Positions 1 to 12,500 are shown, numbered from the stretch's first letter. The stretch: DNA of 64,000 nt from Psococerastis gibbosa (GCA_963971405.1 OZ020489.1:45214510-45278509); one strand, 5' to 3'. Made by a program: numbers and translations. The notes: a model not told the origin generated them from the sequence alone.

Positions 1-1305
1 TTCGCAGCTTGGACTGTATCCATCCAAGTAACTAATTTTATACAACCAGAGGCAGATGTCAGGTAAGCATGCGCCGTCGATAATACTGATCGTTATATAT
101 AACCGACGATACAGTCGAGCCATATTCCATGTTATTATATCGTTCCTGCTATCAGCTTAAGCTGTAGACAGATTACTAGTTGCTTTCCAATTTATGCGTA
201 GTATAAGGAAAGCTTTGTGATGGTCCAAATTTTCGATTCCGAGATTTCAACGGATTTACATGTTTTAAGGTCCCAGGAACCCAAAAAAGTGTTTTTTACG
301 ACATGTCTGTCTGTCGCTCTGTCGCTCTGTCTGTCTGTCTGTTCGTCAATTTCCGGGCAAACTACTCGGTCGATTTTTGATGAAATTTGGCTTGTAGGTT
401 CAAAAAGATCATACCTCGAGACTATTTTTTTTATTTTGGGCTAACTCAATTTGTAGGGGGGGGGGGGGTTTATTCTCGAAAAACACCAAAAAAACATCTA
501 AAAAAATTATTTCTCAAAAACGGCTCCAACAATTTCTTTTAAATTCACATCTATTGTAGTCGTCATTAATGTTGACGCTTGCCCCTTGATAGCTTGCTTC
601 TGGGAAAAAAAATAAATATAACTAAATTTTAATGAAAAATGACTAAAAAATAATTTTTCTGCGAAACCTTTCTATCGATGATTTCTACCTTCAGGCATGT
701 TTTAGGTGTTAAATTGATTAACGAAACCGGATAGGTTGCTTTCCCAAAAAACTATTTGGTTTTGTGCAAAAAAAAAATGTTTTTGAAAAAATGAAAATTC
801 ACGCTCAAATGCATTGCGTCATGGCATTATTGCTGTGTGGTAATGTAATGTAATGTCTGACCTATCTAGAATTTACTTCACCTCCAGATACGTCAGGTGG
901 ACAAACCCCCCCCCCCCCCCCCCAGATGTCCGAAATTTAACAATAGGAAAATTATTTACCTTGAAATTACTCATTTTCTCTATCTACTATAATTGATAAA
1001 TTGGAAAGCATGTTCGAGTAAACTCGGTCCGGTTCTATTTTACTATATCACTGGAAGATGATGGGTGGAAATTCGGAACACTTTTAAAATTCGAATGAAC
1101 TCGGTGTTCCAAATGCCATTTTATCGTGGTTAGGCAGTACTAAAAGCTTGAAAACAAAACATGAAAAAAAATTATTTCGAGTTAGTTTTATAAGGGAGAC
1201 ATTTTGTTTCACTCAATATAAAATCATCCCAGTAATTTTTTTTTCAGTTCATAGTTTCAAAGTTTTATAAGCTAACATAGGTGTAATTATAGAGTAGTAC
1301 TGTAC
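1..1305. other. Gene-free left edge with a dispersed repeat
   Basis: No exon of the flanking lipase gene was recognised here; its next exon should lie left of the window or be too short to see. Positions about 190-600 belong to a dispersed repeat. It includes a CTGTCTGT-rich stretch at 301-350 and an ORF at 217-444 that I regard as repeat-derived, because an inverted copy lies at about 19700-19975. Homopolymer G (about 457-468) and C (906-922) tracts flank it. Confidence 0.6.
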
Positions 1306-2668
1306 CTAGGCCATTTTCGACCCCAGATATAATCCAGTCAATAGCGTTGGACAGAAGTCCGTGCTGCAGAAGGATGGGCGACTTGCGAGCTCCGTCTGGG
1401 CCGCATTTCTGGCCGTACGGTATCCGGTACAGTTTCAGGATGTATCCGTCAGCAGTAATGACGTCATGAGCTTCTCCGGGGTACCCGTATTTTGAAAGTA
1501 TCTCCAGCTGAAATCGACCTTATTTATATTAAATTCAGTACGGTAGCCAATTGCAATATTACGGCAAACTACAAACCAGAAAGCGCGTTTACCCACATGG
1601 GTCGCTTAAAAAAAAAAATTGCAATATATTGTTAATCTAGTAATATCTTATATTTTAAGCCTATCGTCACTTATCAGTGGCAATTTCAGTCGATTCCATT
1701 CGTGTAATTAAACAAGCATGTTTTATCGCGAGTTACAGGTATTGCAATTTATTATTAAGACCGAAGACCCGAAGGAAATTTGCAGCCCGAAATTTAATAC
1801 TGTCTTTTTATTTTTTATTTAATTAACAGCATGTTATTAAAGATTAGTCATATCAAAGCTGCAGAAGACTACTTCATGCATCATGTTATAAGATATTTTT
1901 AATTTTCGAAATTGTAGTTCTTTAATAAACCTGCAAATATTTTATAAAGAATAACTTTTCGATAATCGATTTTTTATAAAAAAAATTACAATTTCGAAAA
2001 CTAAAAATACCTTATTATATGATGCATGAAGTAGTCTTCTACAACTTTGATGAGCCAAATCTTTAATAACATGCTTAGTTAATTAAATAAAAAATAAAAA
2101 GTAATAAATTTCGGGCTGCCACTTTCCTATGGGCTGTACCATCTTGAAGAGTCGCTTCTTATTTTTCTAGCTTCTTCTAGCCTTATATTTTAGTTTTAAA
2201 GTTTCAACTCTAGTAACAGGGGGCCCAGCACAGGCTCGTTCTAAAGGGTCTCCTCCCACTGATATATATCTTTTATATTTTATTAAATTCTTGAAGCAAA
2301 TAAATTGATTTTTTACTGACTTACTTTTCCTTAGGCCTACTTACTTATTCTCACAGGGACGACATATTTTGGGGTCTCAGGGGTTATTTAGCATTCTTCT
2401 ACCACAAACCGTAGAAAGCCATTCATTGACAGCTATACAGGGTGTTGCAATATATAAGACAGATACAGAATGCGCCAACAATTAAACACAAACATTTAGT
2501 ACTTAATACTTAGGTAGGTGACTGGAGCATCGGACATACTCGTAGGTAGCCTATAGATATAAAACATGTTACCATTGACAGCTGACCATCGCTGACCTCC
2601 GTAACATTGCTGTTGTCTTCAGCCACGGCAGCCACTACGGCCCACACCAGCACCAACAGCACCTTCAT
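1306..2668 (-). CDS. Acid lipase (lipase 3 / lysosomal acid lipase-like), 5' part
   Basis: Two exons on the minus strand encode the start of an acid lipase; the rest lies beyond the left edge. Exon 1 (2668 down to 2573) begins MKVLLVLVWAVVAAVAE, a clear signal peptide, and has an NVT glycosylation sequon. It ends in phase 0 before GTAACA. Exon 2 (1507 down to 1306) follows a TTTCAG acceptor and reads KYGYPGEAHDVITADGYIL, then LLQHGLLSNAIDW. These are the hallmarks of the AB_hydro_lipase N-terminal domain, including the conserved HGLL oxyanion region. It ends in phase 1 before GTACAG. The catalytic serine, aspartate and histidine would be in exons outside the window. Family members are secreted or lysosomal triacylglycerol/cholesteryl-ester hydrolases, often digestive in insects; the substrate is not shown here. 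Confidence 0.85.
1775..2130. mobile_element. Foldback MITE, copy 1
   Basis: Two arms of about 140 bases are inverted copies of each other. Each carries GCAGCCCGAAATTTAATA, TGCATGAAGTAGTCTTCT or close variants, separated by an AT-rich centre. A second copy lies at 47095-47450. No coding capacity is seen, so this is a non-autonomous inverted-repeat element. Confidence 0.8.
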
Positions 2669-2701
2669 CCTGCAATGGTTAATCTACAATACAAGTAATA
2701 C

Positions 2702-2707
2702 AACTGA
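2702..2707 (-). promoter_or_regulatory. Possible initiator of the lipase gene
   Basis: Read on the minus strand this is TCAGTT, the arthropod initiator consensus, 34 bases upstream of the lipase ATG. No convincing TATA box is placed 30 bases further upstream, so this is a weak call. Confidence 0.3.
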
Positions 2708-2709
2708 CC

Positions 2710-3680
2710 TTGCCTTGTATTTTTACAATACACTTTAATAACAATATTATCCTTATCAGAGTTTCGCCTGCCTATCGCATTAAGAATTGCAATTACTGTA
2801 ATTGGTCAAGGCTTGAGATTTTACAATGCCCTTTCAATTATTTGTATTTTTCTTATAACGTTCTGGATGATAATCTACGGTACCTATACGAAATATTCGA
2901 AACACAATATTTTAGAGTTATGGAGGTAGGCTATAGAGACTGCACGTTAGAGGCTAAGAGAATAAGAGATCTATTTAAAGTTAAAAATAAAGCAGAAAAG
3001 CTAATATAAGCTCTTAACATATAGGTTAAGTAATATCCATAATAGTCTCCTTAGGAACTTCGTAAAACTTTCTGTCATCCACTCATTTACATGTAGCCAA
3101 GACGGGAAAACTTCTTGATAATTTAGAAACTATTGTGATTAAAGAAGCTATTGTTGAAAACATAACTTTACTTATATTAATGACGTTACCTTTTGAAGTA
3201 GTTCTACCTTGTTGGGGCTACCATTTTTAAATGTTTAATTATTGCTTACTGTATGCTATGCTGTACGTATGTTGGCAATGTGTTTTACCTTGCATACCGT
3301 TTTGTTTTTAATGTTTTCTTACACTTGACGATGGCATCAGCCGACACCGGTTGTGTTTTTTTTTTTTATTTTATAACGTGCGGGCGGTGCCTGCTGCATA
3401 TGCCGCAACCTTACGAAGAGGAATCTAAAAGAATTGTGATCATTTTTCTCTTTCGGTTGTTATACAAATAAGCCTACATACAGTCAACTCCGTCTTTAAA
3501 GACTCAGTGTTTCTTCTTGGTGAACAACCACTAGGGGTTCATTTGCAGCAACATGCAACTTATTCCATTCTGTTCTGTCCTCTTCATGTCACTGTACGTC
3601 GTGCAGTTCAAGCCCCTGATCAGCTGGTCTAAATACTCTGCACGCGGGCTATCGCGACATAGGTAACCCATTTTATGTCC
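2710..3680. other. Gene-free stretch between lipase promoter and repeats
   Basis: AT-rich sequence with short ORFs (2710-3009, 3253-3471) that match no family I recognise and show no splice context. Nothing else is supported here. Confidence 0.4.
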
Positions 3681-4860
3681 TTCCCAGGGCCGGCCCGTGG
3701 TTTTTCAGCGCCCAAGGCGAAATTTTGTCAAGCGCCCCCCCCCCTGCCCCTCCTGAAAATCAATTTAACATTTTTCCTCTGGCTTTCTTTCATTGGCGTA
3801 AATTCCCAAAATTTCTGGGGGGGGGGTGCATTAGGATCCCAAGACTTTGATTCATTACTCATTCACTTTTGAAGTATGCCTAGTAAATTATATGACTTTT
3901 ATTATTTAAATTTTATTTTTTTAATATGTATGAAATATACACTAAACTATTCAAGTTCAGTAAAACAAAAAAATTAAAAAGTAAACTGTTGTTTCCAAAA
4001 TTTTAAAAATTTAAAAAAAAATTGTTTTTAGTCCCCTGAAATTTTTTTAAGTTCTGACACGCTCAGCGTCCTAGTTAATTGTCTCATCCTCTATATGCAT
4101 GACGGCCCAATTGCTGAACCTGTTCTAAATGGCGGTACTGGGCGCGGATTTAGACATTTTTCTCTGAGGGGGCGGGAGAATTTTGCCTAAAATTGGAACC
4201 TATGCATTCAACTTCCAAGTATTAAGTCTTTGCAGTTACATTATTAAGTAGGTACCCAATACACATACTATACCCTGGATGGAGATAGGGTGGTCCGGGG
4301 GTCTCACCTAGAGAAAATAAATTATTAAATAGGCTCAAATTAGTGAGGTCTGCGCATGTAAGACCCTGGAGAAAGGGGGCCCGGGGGTCTCCCCCGGAGA
4401 AAAAAAATTGATAAACAGGCCTAAATTAGTGAGGTTTTTGCAAGCAGTACAGGTGAGATAATACCGACGAATAAACCTACCGCACTGAGGGGTCTCCCCT
4501 GGAGAAATCTTGTAGAAAAATAGGTAAGAAGTATTGGGATTTTAAGCATTTTGAGTAATATATTTTTTGTGAAAGTAGGCCTACTTGGTCAATATGTTGA
4601 TTTTTTTCATGATGTCTTTTCATGTAAAATAAGCATACTATGAATTAATTTCCATTTCGTTATTGTGGATACTATGCCTTTAGCCTCCAGAGCGTCTTTG
4701 TCACCAGAAATCCGGGGGGGGGGGGTGGTCGCACTACGTGTGGACCTGGGGGGACTAAGCCCCCCCGGACCCCCCTATGTACCCCAATGCTTTTTGGAAA
4801 ATTTTGATACTTTTTTGCTGAGGTTAATTTTTTGCGCCAATTCAGGTTCAATAGATATGG
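3681..4860. repeat. G/C-tract-rich degraded transposon sequence
   Basis: The stretch contains repeated blocks of the type GGGGTCTC(A/C)CC around 4290, 4390 and 4490, runs of C at about 3730 and G at about 3823 and 4713, and a CAGGGCCGGCCCGTGG start at about 3687 that resembles a hAT terminal inverted repeat. It directly precedes a hAT transposase remnant (4861-4985) on the minus strand. It is likely one or more decayed hAT-type elements. Confidence 0.5.
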
Positions 4861-4985
4861 TTGCCTAACCGACCAATCTGTCTTGAGTCATACTTGACCT
4901 CAAGTAAGTTTTGATTAGCTTCAACTTGGAGAAGCTTCTTTCACCTGAGGCCACAGAAATAGGCAGCGTCAGCAGAGTGCGGAGA
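4861..4985 (-). pseudogene. hAT transposase dimerisation domain remnant
   Basis: On the minus strand this reads LPISVASGERSFSKLKLIKT and then YLRSSMTQDRL, the core of the C-terminal hAT-family dimerisation domain. A TAG stop follows soon after, and no other domain of the transposase is intact nearby. It is a dead fragment of a DNA transposon (or a ZMYM-like domesticated relative, less likely given the setting). Confidence 0.75.
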
Positions 4986-4999
4986 GCCACAAGCAAATT

Positions 5000-6430
5000 A
5001 GATTTTATTGTGTTGCTGTTTTATTTTCTTATTTCTTACTTTGGTCAGTGGATCACCTGATATATTATGTCTCTGGACCACCGGTGGTGCATGGACAACA
5101 GTTTGGGAACCCCTTCCTTTATGATCAATAATCTTTGATAAACTATGCGCGTTTTGCACCAAGCTAACATTTTGTATTTTCTAGCAGTCAATGAGATGAT
5201 TCCAGTGATAGGCTACCACCAACTCAAAATTTATTTTTGTGGGATAAATCGCCTTTTGCGTACATGCCCCTCATCCATTTACCATTCAAAATGTCTCAAA
5301 TATAGGTTGTAATAATATGATGTGTAATGTAATGTTGATGACACACTGTATGTTTACATTTGAAAATTCCAAAATAGCAATCATTATAACCGTCATCTCC
5401 CCCCTCCCCCAAAATATCTATAGGCTAATTCCTATAATTCCATAAAAAGATAGCCTGACACAGACTTTGTTATCGAAGTTTTCACCGCGTTATCAAAATC
5501 CTCATAGTAAATGAGTTAAATAGGGTATCTCAGTGGTCCGGAATGCACAGCATATTGGTTCCAGCCGAGGATAGCCTGTGATCCTATGCTGACAGTATTT
5601 TGGGAACTTCAAGTCACAATAGATGATGTCCACTCAAGATTGCTTTATCAAAGTGAAGGAGGTACTTCACATAATATGAACATGGAAACGTCATTCACTG
5701 TCAATGTCACTCGAAAGCTTACTATATTAGGCCTATATTGATATTAGGCTATCATACTGTATTGTTCACATGATGTCGATAGCATATCAAATCTGCTACC
5801 CACTTATCTCAGTCTATAGTTTTAATTAGGCAAGTAAGGCATCCCATGACGGTCGCAAAACAATTCACTTGCGCAATCCCATCAATATTAACCTAACAAT
5901 GGTTATGTAAATGTCACGAAGAACCAGTTGATTTAGCCCAAAATAAAAATAAATGGTCCCCGTAACATGATTTTTGTAAACCTACATGCAAAATTGAATC
6001 AAAATCTACAGAGACACGCAGTTTGCCCTCAAATCGCCGGACAGATAGACATTAATTTCGTAAAATCCATTTTAACGAAATGTAGACTGCTACTGCTAAA
6101 CCAAATTGTATATGTAGAAGCATAATAATTAAAGTAGAGGATGGATTTCCGCCACGAATATCATGATTGAATACTGTGGCTTTGCAAATAACTAATTCTT
6201 CTATTTAAAAAAGGTTTTTTAATTTTAATTTTATTCTTTATTCATTTGAACAATTTAAATTATCGGGAAATATAGCAAAAAACAAAATAAATGAAACTTA
6301 ATGAAAACTTTGAAGACTTCACCATAAAAATTACGGGAGCACCAACATAACGTTATGGCGCGCAAATACACGATTCTCATTGGCTGATCAAAATGTAAAC
6401 AAGAAACAGCTGAAACCTCCGTAAACAGAA
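5000..6430. other. Gene-free interval upstream of the small heat-shock gene
   Basis: No exon-like sequence was recognised. The interval is AT-rich with scattered short repeats and includes one TAGGCCTA octamer at 5728-5735. Distal regulatory DNA of the downstream gene may lie here, but nothing specific is visible. Confidence 0.4.
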
Positions 6431-6432
6431 GT

Positions 6433-6466
6433 TTCCAGAAATTTCACATTCTGACGAAATTCTAGA
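6433..6466 (+). promoter_or_regulatory. Heat-shock elements
   Basis: Positions 6433-6445 are TTCCAGAAATTTC, a perfect three-unit nTTCnnGAAnnTTC array for heat-shock factor. A looser set of GAA/TTC half-sites continues to about 6466. The array lies 50-90 bases upstream of the TATA-initiator pair of the small heat-shock gene, the usual distance, so heat or stress induction is expected. Confidence 0.8.
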
Positions 6467-6495
6467 CAATTCTTGATAATTCTAACTAAAGGTCT

Positions 6496-6528
6496 TATAA
6501 ATTCGTAAGCACACGCAACAGTTCAGTT
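6496..6528 (+). promoter_or_regulatory. TATA box and initiator of the small heat-shock gene
   Basis: TATAAA occupies 6496-6501 and TCAGTT occupies 6523-6528. With +1 at the A (6525) the TATA box begins at -29, the expected spacing. This predicts an 82-base 5' leader before the ATG at 6607. Confidence 0.8.
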
Positions 6529-6606
6529 CATATATTCTATTGATTGGGCCAGTCTGATCAGGATTACGCGAGTCTTTACTTGTGTGTCTCAAATTTGTGT
6601 CTTAAA

Positions 6607-7185
6607 ATGTTTCGAAAAGCATTGCCAGTGGTTGTTACAGCGTCAAAAGCGATGAAATCAGTGTATCCAAAGAATTTACCTGCGCGAAACTACGCTTGGG
6701 GAAATTTTCCCATACCACTAACCGACATCCGAAAGGTGATGCAAGAAATGGACCGAAGAATGGCCGATATGGAAAAGGATCTTTGGAATGTTTCTCCGTT
6801 CCGCGGCACGCTGGTGCCCAGAATGCTGGCCATTGATGGAGTTCAGGTGCGGAAGAACCGCAAGTATTCTGTTGAATTAAACGCGAGCGGTTTCAAGCCA
6901 GAGGAAATCAAGTTGTCCTTAAAAGATGGTAAGTTGCGAGTCGAAGCCAATATGGAAAGATCGGACGGCGACGGAGCTGTCAAGCAGTCACTAGTCCATG
7001 AGTTTACGGTTCCTCCGAATTTGGATGTCGCTACGGTGGAGTCACAGCTGCATGGCAATGGCGTTTTGGAGATTGTTGGCGAGTTGAAGGAGGAGAGTGG
7101 AAAGAAGATTCCAATTGAGGGGGCCGGTGATGCTGCCAAACAACTGGAAAATGATGATAAGGATGCTGTCAAATCTAAATTGTAA
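6607..7185 (+). CDS. Small heat-shock protein (Hsp20 / alpha-crystallin family)
   Basis: Intronless gene for a 192-residue ATP-independent chaperone that would hold unfolding proteins. Residues 79-160 form the alpha-crystallin domain (VRKNRKYSVELNASGF, then GKLRVEAN, ending near GNGVLEIVGEL). A C-terminal IPI motif at 168-170 is the I-x-I/V signature used in oligomer assembly. I chose the ATG at 6607 because the upstream extension of the frame begins only with TTG and lies in the predicted leader. Residues 1-32 hold six Lys/Arg and no acidic residues, starting MFRKALPVVVTASKAMKS, which could be a mitochondrial targeting sequence. That is unusual for this family, though Drosophila Hsp22 is a mitochondrial precedent. 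The C-terminus is acidic and lysine-rich. Heat-shock elements, TATA and initiator lie just upstream. Confidence 0.93.
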   Translation: MFRKALPVVVTASKAMKSVYPKNLPARNYAWGNFPIPLTDIRKVMQEMDRRMADMEKDLWNVSPFRGTLVPRMLAIDGVQVRKNRKYSVELNASGFKPEEIKLSLKDGKLRVEANMERSDGDGAVKQSLVHEFTVPPNLDVATVESQLHGNGVLEIVGELKEESGKKIPIEGAGDAAKQLENDDKDAVKSKL

Positions 7186-7231
7186 ACTGACTGGTAAAAT
7201 CAAGTATTTTTTTTATTGTTAAAAGACTGAA

Positions 7232-7237
7232 ATTAAA
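7232..7237 (+). terminator. Poly(A) signal of the small heat-shock gene
   Basis: ATTAAA, a common variant polyadenylation hexamer, lies 47 bases past the stop codon. Confidence 0.5.
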
Positions 7238-7374
7238 AAATATAGGCTTCATTGTAATTATTTTGGTTCCTTCACTGTTTTATTTTTATATTTAACCTGC
7301 CCTAATTGCAGATTTGCAGATAGCCTATGAACAGCTGTAACGGATAGTATACCTAGCCATAGTAGGTTATTATT

Positions 7375-7600
7375 ATTGAAGGGCTTTTTATGGACGTAGG
7401 CCTACGCGTTTGCGTATTGTGGCCCATTGAGCCTTGCCTGGCTAGCGACCCCATCAATTTTCGGACATTATTGGTATTGCTTCCGAGTAAATTTGTAGCA
7501 ATCTGCGAAGTGATTCATTCCTGAATGTCAATCTACACCGATTAAAAACTTGTGCCAATATGCATACTGAGACATTACTTGGCATTATAGTGGGCGTCAG
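7375..7600 (+). repeat. Dispersed repeat, copy 1
   Basis: Contains GGGCTTTTTATGGAC, ATTTTCGGACATTATT and ATGTCAATCTACACCG. Related blocks recur in the same orientation at about 22140-22300 and, partially, at 63930-64000. No coding content was recognised. Confidence 0.6.
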
Positions 7601-9122
7601 CTCGACTTAACCAAGCAGAGGAACGCGTCCAGGAATCAGGTACCTACTGATACATGTTACGCAAACCTGACTTTAGCTTTGATATAGGCCTACTGTAGTT
7701 ATACTAGTAAATAGTTGCCGTTTTGCTTATTTCGTTACCTACTAGATACCTCCTGACCATGTGGGGTCCATATAACGCTGAGGACAATAGTCAATTTCAC
7801 CAGATGATATGGCCTATATCTTATAAAACGGCGGTTATTCTTGCCTATTAAGATGTTCAATCCTTCTTGGCAATGATTGACCGTTGTAATGTAGCAAATT
7901 GAAAGTTGAGTACCTACCATACGTAATTTGATTTCGAACGCATACTAACCGAAAGTAATATAGGCTATATAAGTTCTATTTTACATTTTAGCAGTATTAC
8001 CTTGTAACCTTTGTAACTTTTCAGCAGTTACGCAGACATTGAGTTATGACTGAAATTCTAATAAGCTCTCTTTTAGAATCTTAACCAAGTAAAATACGCC
8101 GTAACCAAGAACTTAAGATTGACGCCGGCATACTGCACATTGATAAGCTAAAAACAATATTATAACACCCGCCCATTTTTGGCAGTCATACAGTTAATTA
8201 ATAGAATTCTTTATAATATATCATTGTCGCATTAACTTACAGTAGGTAATTAACACAATAACTCAAGAAACCCTAATAAATTATAGACTTAAAAAAGAAT
8301 TATTAATTTAAAGGATTAAAAACGGCTTCCAGATTTCCGGTTTATAATATCCGGTCATAGTGGCTCTTTAAAAATGGAAAACTAAAAGATAAGAACTTTA
8401 TTAGAACATTATGGCCATATTCAAATTACTTGTAATTTTTAAAATTAATTAGTTTATTTTATTTAACGTATTTGACAAATATTTTACATCTTAAATTATT
8501 TTCATTACCGTAGTGATTAGTGAACCTATCAAAAAAAATAAAAAATAAAAAATGAAATGTCGGACATTGTTGTCACATTTGGCATTTTATTAATTTCATT
8601 ATTTCTGGTCTCCATGTTACTAAAAATATTATTTATAAGTCGGAGCAGGTAATTATTATTTTTATATTAATTTTAACACAGTTTTCAGAAGCAAAACATT
8701 TGATACACATGAATTCCAAGGTTTGTTTATGGCGGCCCTCAAGTGCAGTGTTGAACGATTTCTAATTTTGAATTTAATGTTATCCAACGACGCTAACTTC
8801 AATCACACATGAGTTCTGTCAAAAAAAAAAAAAACAATTTTAGAACTTATTTTTACCACTCATTAAAACGGCTAGAGATTTTTAAAGTGCCGTTACCATG
8901 TCCCCTAGTTTTGCTTCCTGATGTCACTGAGCCAAATCTAAGATATGTATCTACAGATGTTAGATACGTTACAAGTTAGGTTTATTTCTCGATTTACAGT
9001 AACTATTAATAAATAAGGGCAACAAGGCACCCCGTGTTTTAAAAATTCTGGGGGGGGGGGCAAGAATTCGGTACTATGGAAAGTATTAAGAAAATTCATT
9101 GGTAAATGGTTACTTAAAATAA
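7601..9122. other. Gene-free AT-rich interval
   Basis: No exon, RNA gene or clear transposon was recognised. One TAGGCCTA octamer lies at 7685-7692. The 7735-7920 minus-strand ORF has no recognisable domain. Confidence 0.4.
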
Positions 9123-9330
9123 TTATAATGCAGAAAACATTGATAGACGTACACTCGGGCTTTCTATAAAATTATTGACTAAAGCCTTTATATCAAGGTT
9201 TTGTGTCTCTTCTTTGTGAATGCTCATGATTGCCATGGCATTAAGTCTCGCTACGTCTACGCGTGATTGCAAGAAACTCTTTAGGTGGTGGAGAGCGGAG
9301 AACGAGCGCTCAGCCGTGCAGGTCGACAAA
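9123..9330 (-). pseudogene. hAT-type transposase C-terminal remnant
   Basis: The minus strand reads STCTAERSFSALHHLKSFLQ, then RLNAMAIMSIHKE, which is the dimerisation region of hAT/ZMYM-like transposases. It ends at a stop near 9123. No upstream catalytic region is seen, and G and C homopolymers bound it (about 9051 and 9341). It is a dead 3' fragment close to the zinc-finger gene's first exon. Confidence 0.75.
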
Positions 9331-9594
9331 TAAATAAACCCCCCCCCCCTGCCAAGTTGAGGGCAACTGCGGCTATCATTGCTAATTTATTCGTTTTTAG
9401 GAGGGAAAGATAAGATATCGGCTTGAATACTGTTTACTGTAAAAGTTTGTCTTTAATCACACCGTGGCTATACGACGTTTAAAAAGTAGGAATATCAATA
9501 ACAATTGCAAAAACGGCGCATGTCTACTTCTTAAATAATGACAATATTAAACATTTTTAGTTCCAGGATGTAACCGGACATTTTTAATGCAAAC

Positions 9595-12500
9595 ATGAGG
9601 CTATCACGTGCTGACGACTCAGTGTCGCAGAGGAGCAAGTCTATCCCATTGGACCATGGGGCTTACCACTACGCGCGGGAACCTTCTACGCCTGTATCCA
9701 AAGGCAACAACGAGTTAGACCACGCGAGCAATGCACAGTACCTGCGCGTGCCTGACCTGGTCAGCGCCAAGAACCTGACGACGATTCTCAACGGCAACGA
9801 GTTCCTGGTGGACGCGCACGGCGACCTGATGGCCGGGGCCACTCTGGACCGGTACATACCGCAGGAGTACGACGGCGACCTCATTCATGACGACTTGACT
9901 GACGAAGACAGACGGCTGGCTGCGGCACTGGTCGCTGTACAGCTGGTCAACCAGCAGAAACAGCCCGCGGGGTATGTAGAATTTCTGGATGTGTTACTAT
10001 TAATTGAGACAATGGTCACGAACAGCAGACAATATAGTAAAATACCCTTGGCTATGATGAAGTTCATCAGAACAGCCCGTCAGAGGACAAGATGGGATAG
10101 GATTATAATGGAATTGACGTGAATAGAGTTTGGGCATGATGGAAGAACCACGGACACGGAAAAGAAATTGATAACATGAGGTGCTGGAGGTAGTAATACA
10201 AATGTGTACCGCTCTCTATTGTAGCCGAGAATCCGTTACTGCATATAATAGTTAGCTGCGGTTTATTCTAGGAGATAATTAGAATTAACAGGCTCCAAAA
10301 AAAGAACAATCCGCATGCATAATCACGACAAAGTCATGTAGAAAGCTTTGTCGAGAACTGTTTATGTTTCACAATATCCTTACAGCTCCTTCTATTTATA
10401 TACGTAAAGTCTGATTTTTTGTAAGAAGCCATGTGTCAGAATTCATGAGAAACAATTAAATCCATGGATACTCTACGAGGAGTAGCAGCAGGCTTTGAAC
10501 TGTCCGCGTCAAGCTTGCTATGACGTAGAGGATGTTTCCCCACATCGCTACAGATAATACTACAAGCCACCAGAGGACCTGGGCCTGAAATCCATAGCTA
10601 CAAGTTCCTGATCGAAGCTTGCTACTACTCCCCCCCCCCCCCTCGCAGAGTTTCTAAATACTACTGACTAACTAACTAATAAAGAAACTTCTACTTTCCT
10701 ATTTGAATGAAAACTTACTGACTAGGCAGAGACCAATGTAGCTTTTTTGCCCATAACCTTGATGTTTCTTTGTATCGCAGTGGCCAGCTATTGCCGCTGC
10801 TGACTAGCGCCTCCCTTCCGGAAAACAGTGGGAAGGTCCCGGGGTCCAGCGACCATGCTGTGGTAGAAATGCCGCCCTTACTAGGTCCTAACAAGGGAGA
10901 GTCTACATCACTCATCACTGCCGCGCTCGGTTCGTCGTACCTACAGGTTGGTAGCATTGCTATAAACCTGCCATCCCAGCGAAGTTGCTATATGTCGATT
11001 GGTTAGCAGCAAATCATTCCATCTTCGCCGCCATCCTTCCTGTCCTGGGCCGTTCTCTTGTGTTCCATGTAGGTTCCGCATCCCATATCTTGCTTGAGAT
11101 CTTCTCCGTGCGCCTTTCTTGGTGGGCCCCTCCATGTTAACTTCTAATATACAGTCCTTGAGCTCCTTCCTAGGGACTGCCACACCAATAGTTTTTTGTA
11201 AAGATAAAATACAATCATTGTGGCCACTCTGTGTTATATCATGAATCAAAATGCTCAAAAAAATGATTTCTATTTGTCCTGATATATTGACAGCTCTACG
11301 AAATATGATATTCCGTGAGATATTTGATGTTAACACTTATAAGGCTTTTCCTCCTCCGATTGTCTCTACTGAAAGAACAGTGTGGATTTTATTTTGTTGT
11401 CGTTGCCTAGGTTACCAACACCCCGCACTTGCTGACCAGCAGCAGCAGTTTACAAACGCTGCCACCTCTGAAGAAGGCCATAGCCAAGAGCAAGTACCTG
11501 CGGCAAATCAACAGCACGACATCGCTCGAGTCGCTGGGGCTGCACCAGGAGATCGACGACATGGCGCTCACCATAGGTGGCAGTGAGGTCATCAAGACGG
11601 AGGACATCCACTATATGATGGCCGACGACGACTTCGAGAACGAGGTCAGTTTCCAATAAGTGAGAACATTACATATCGACCCGGCTGATTAATAAAAAAT
11701 AGATCTGAAAAACTTGGGGGGATGGTATTCGAACGCGAGTCACATGGTGGTATGATGTCTCCTGCACTAAACTTCCCTAAGTCTAACCAATTTCTCATAT
11801 CTTCCGGTAGATCAATGCTCTAGTAGCAAGGCGCAGATGTTGGTAGAGTGTTGGTAATGAACTGGACTTTGAAGATGAAAGTTGGGGTTGAGACTCTAGA
11901 CATCAAATAACCAATTTTCCCCGATTCCTGGACCCAGTCAACCTTAATGGTTACTTTAAGGCACAGAGGAAAAAACCTGGCTCACCACATTAAGCAGTTC
12001 TTCATCTGCCTCTTCTAATGAAGATTGGCGAATATCATGGCAATTTGGACCTTGGAGACTGCCGGTCTGAAAAGGCAAGTCGTGCTCTTGCCAAACCACT
12101 TTCAACTAGAAAGTTCTTCTGCTGGGAGCCCTCAGTCCTTCTATCCTTCCTTGGATTATAACCTATAATAATAATGCGTGTATTTCTCAAAAAAACATAA
12201 CAAATTTTACTGAACCGGTGCCACAAAGCCAAAAAGGCGCGTTGGGATCACCACGCAATTTACTATTGTAGGTTATTTACTAGTTCGTCACACTAACAAT
12301 ATTTTTTTTAATCTGTACCTGTGAGTAGACTTACAATATAGTTCGTAATAATAGACAAGGTAATATTTTCATTGTAACCGGCCCTGATCATTTCAATGTA
12401 GTAACTCAAACCTCTATAGTTGACAGAATTTCTGCCGTGTTACTTTGTAATTAGGAACCGTGAGGAATCCACGTCCTGTTTGCCTAGTGCTTATGTTATT

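Noticed and set aside
217-444. A 75-codon ORF at the left edge
   Set aside because: It lies in a dispersed repeat with an inverted copy at 19700-19975 and has simple CTGT repeats.
6544-6606. Upstream extension of the small heat-shock ORF
   Set aside because: It would start at TTG and falls inside the leader predicted from the TATA and initiator positions; the ATG at 6607 is the natural start.
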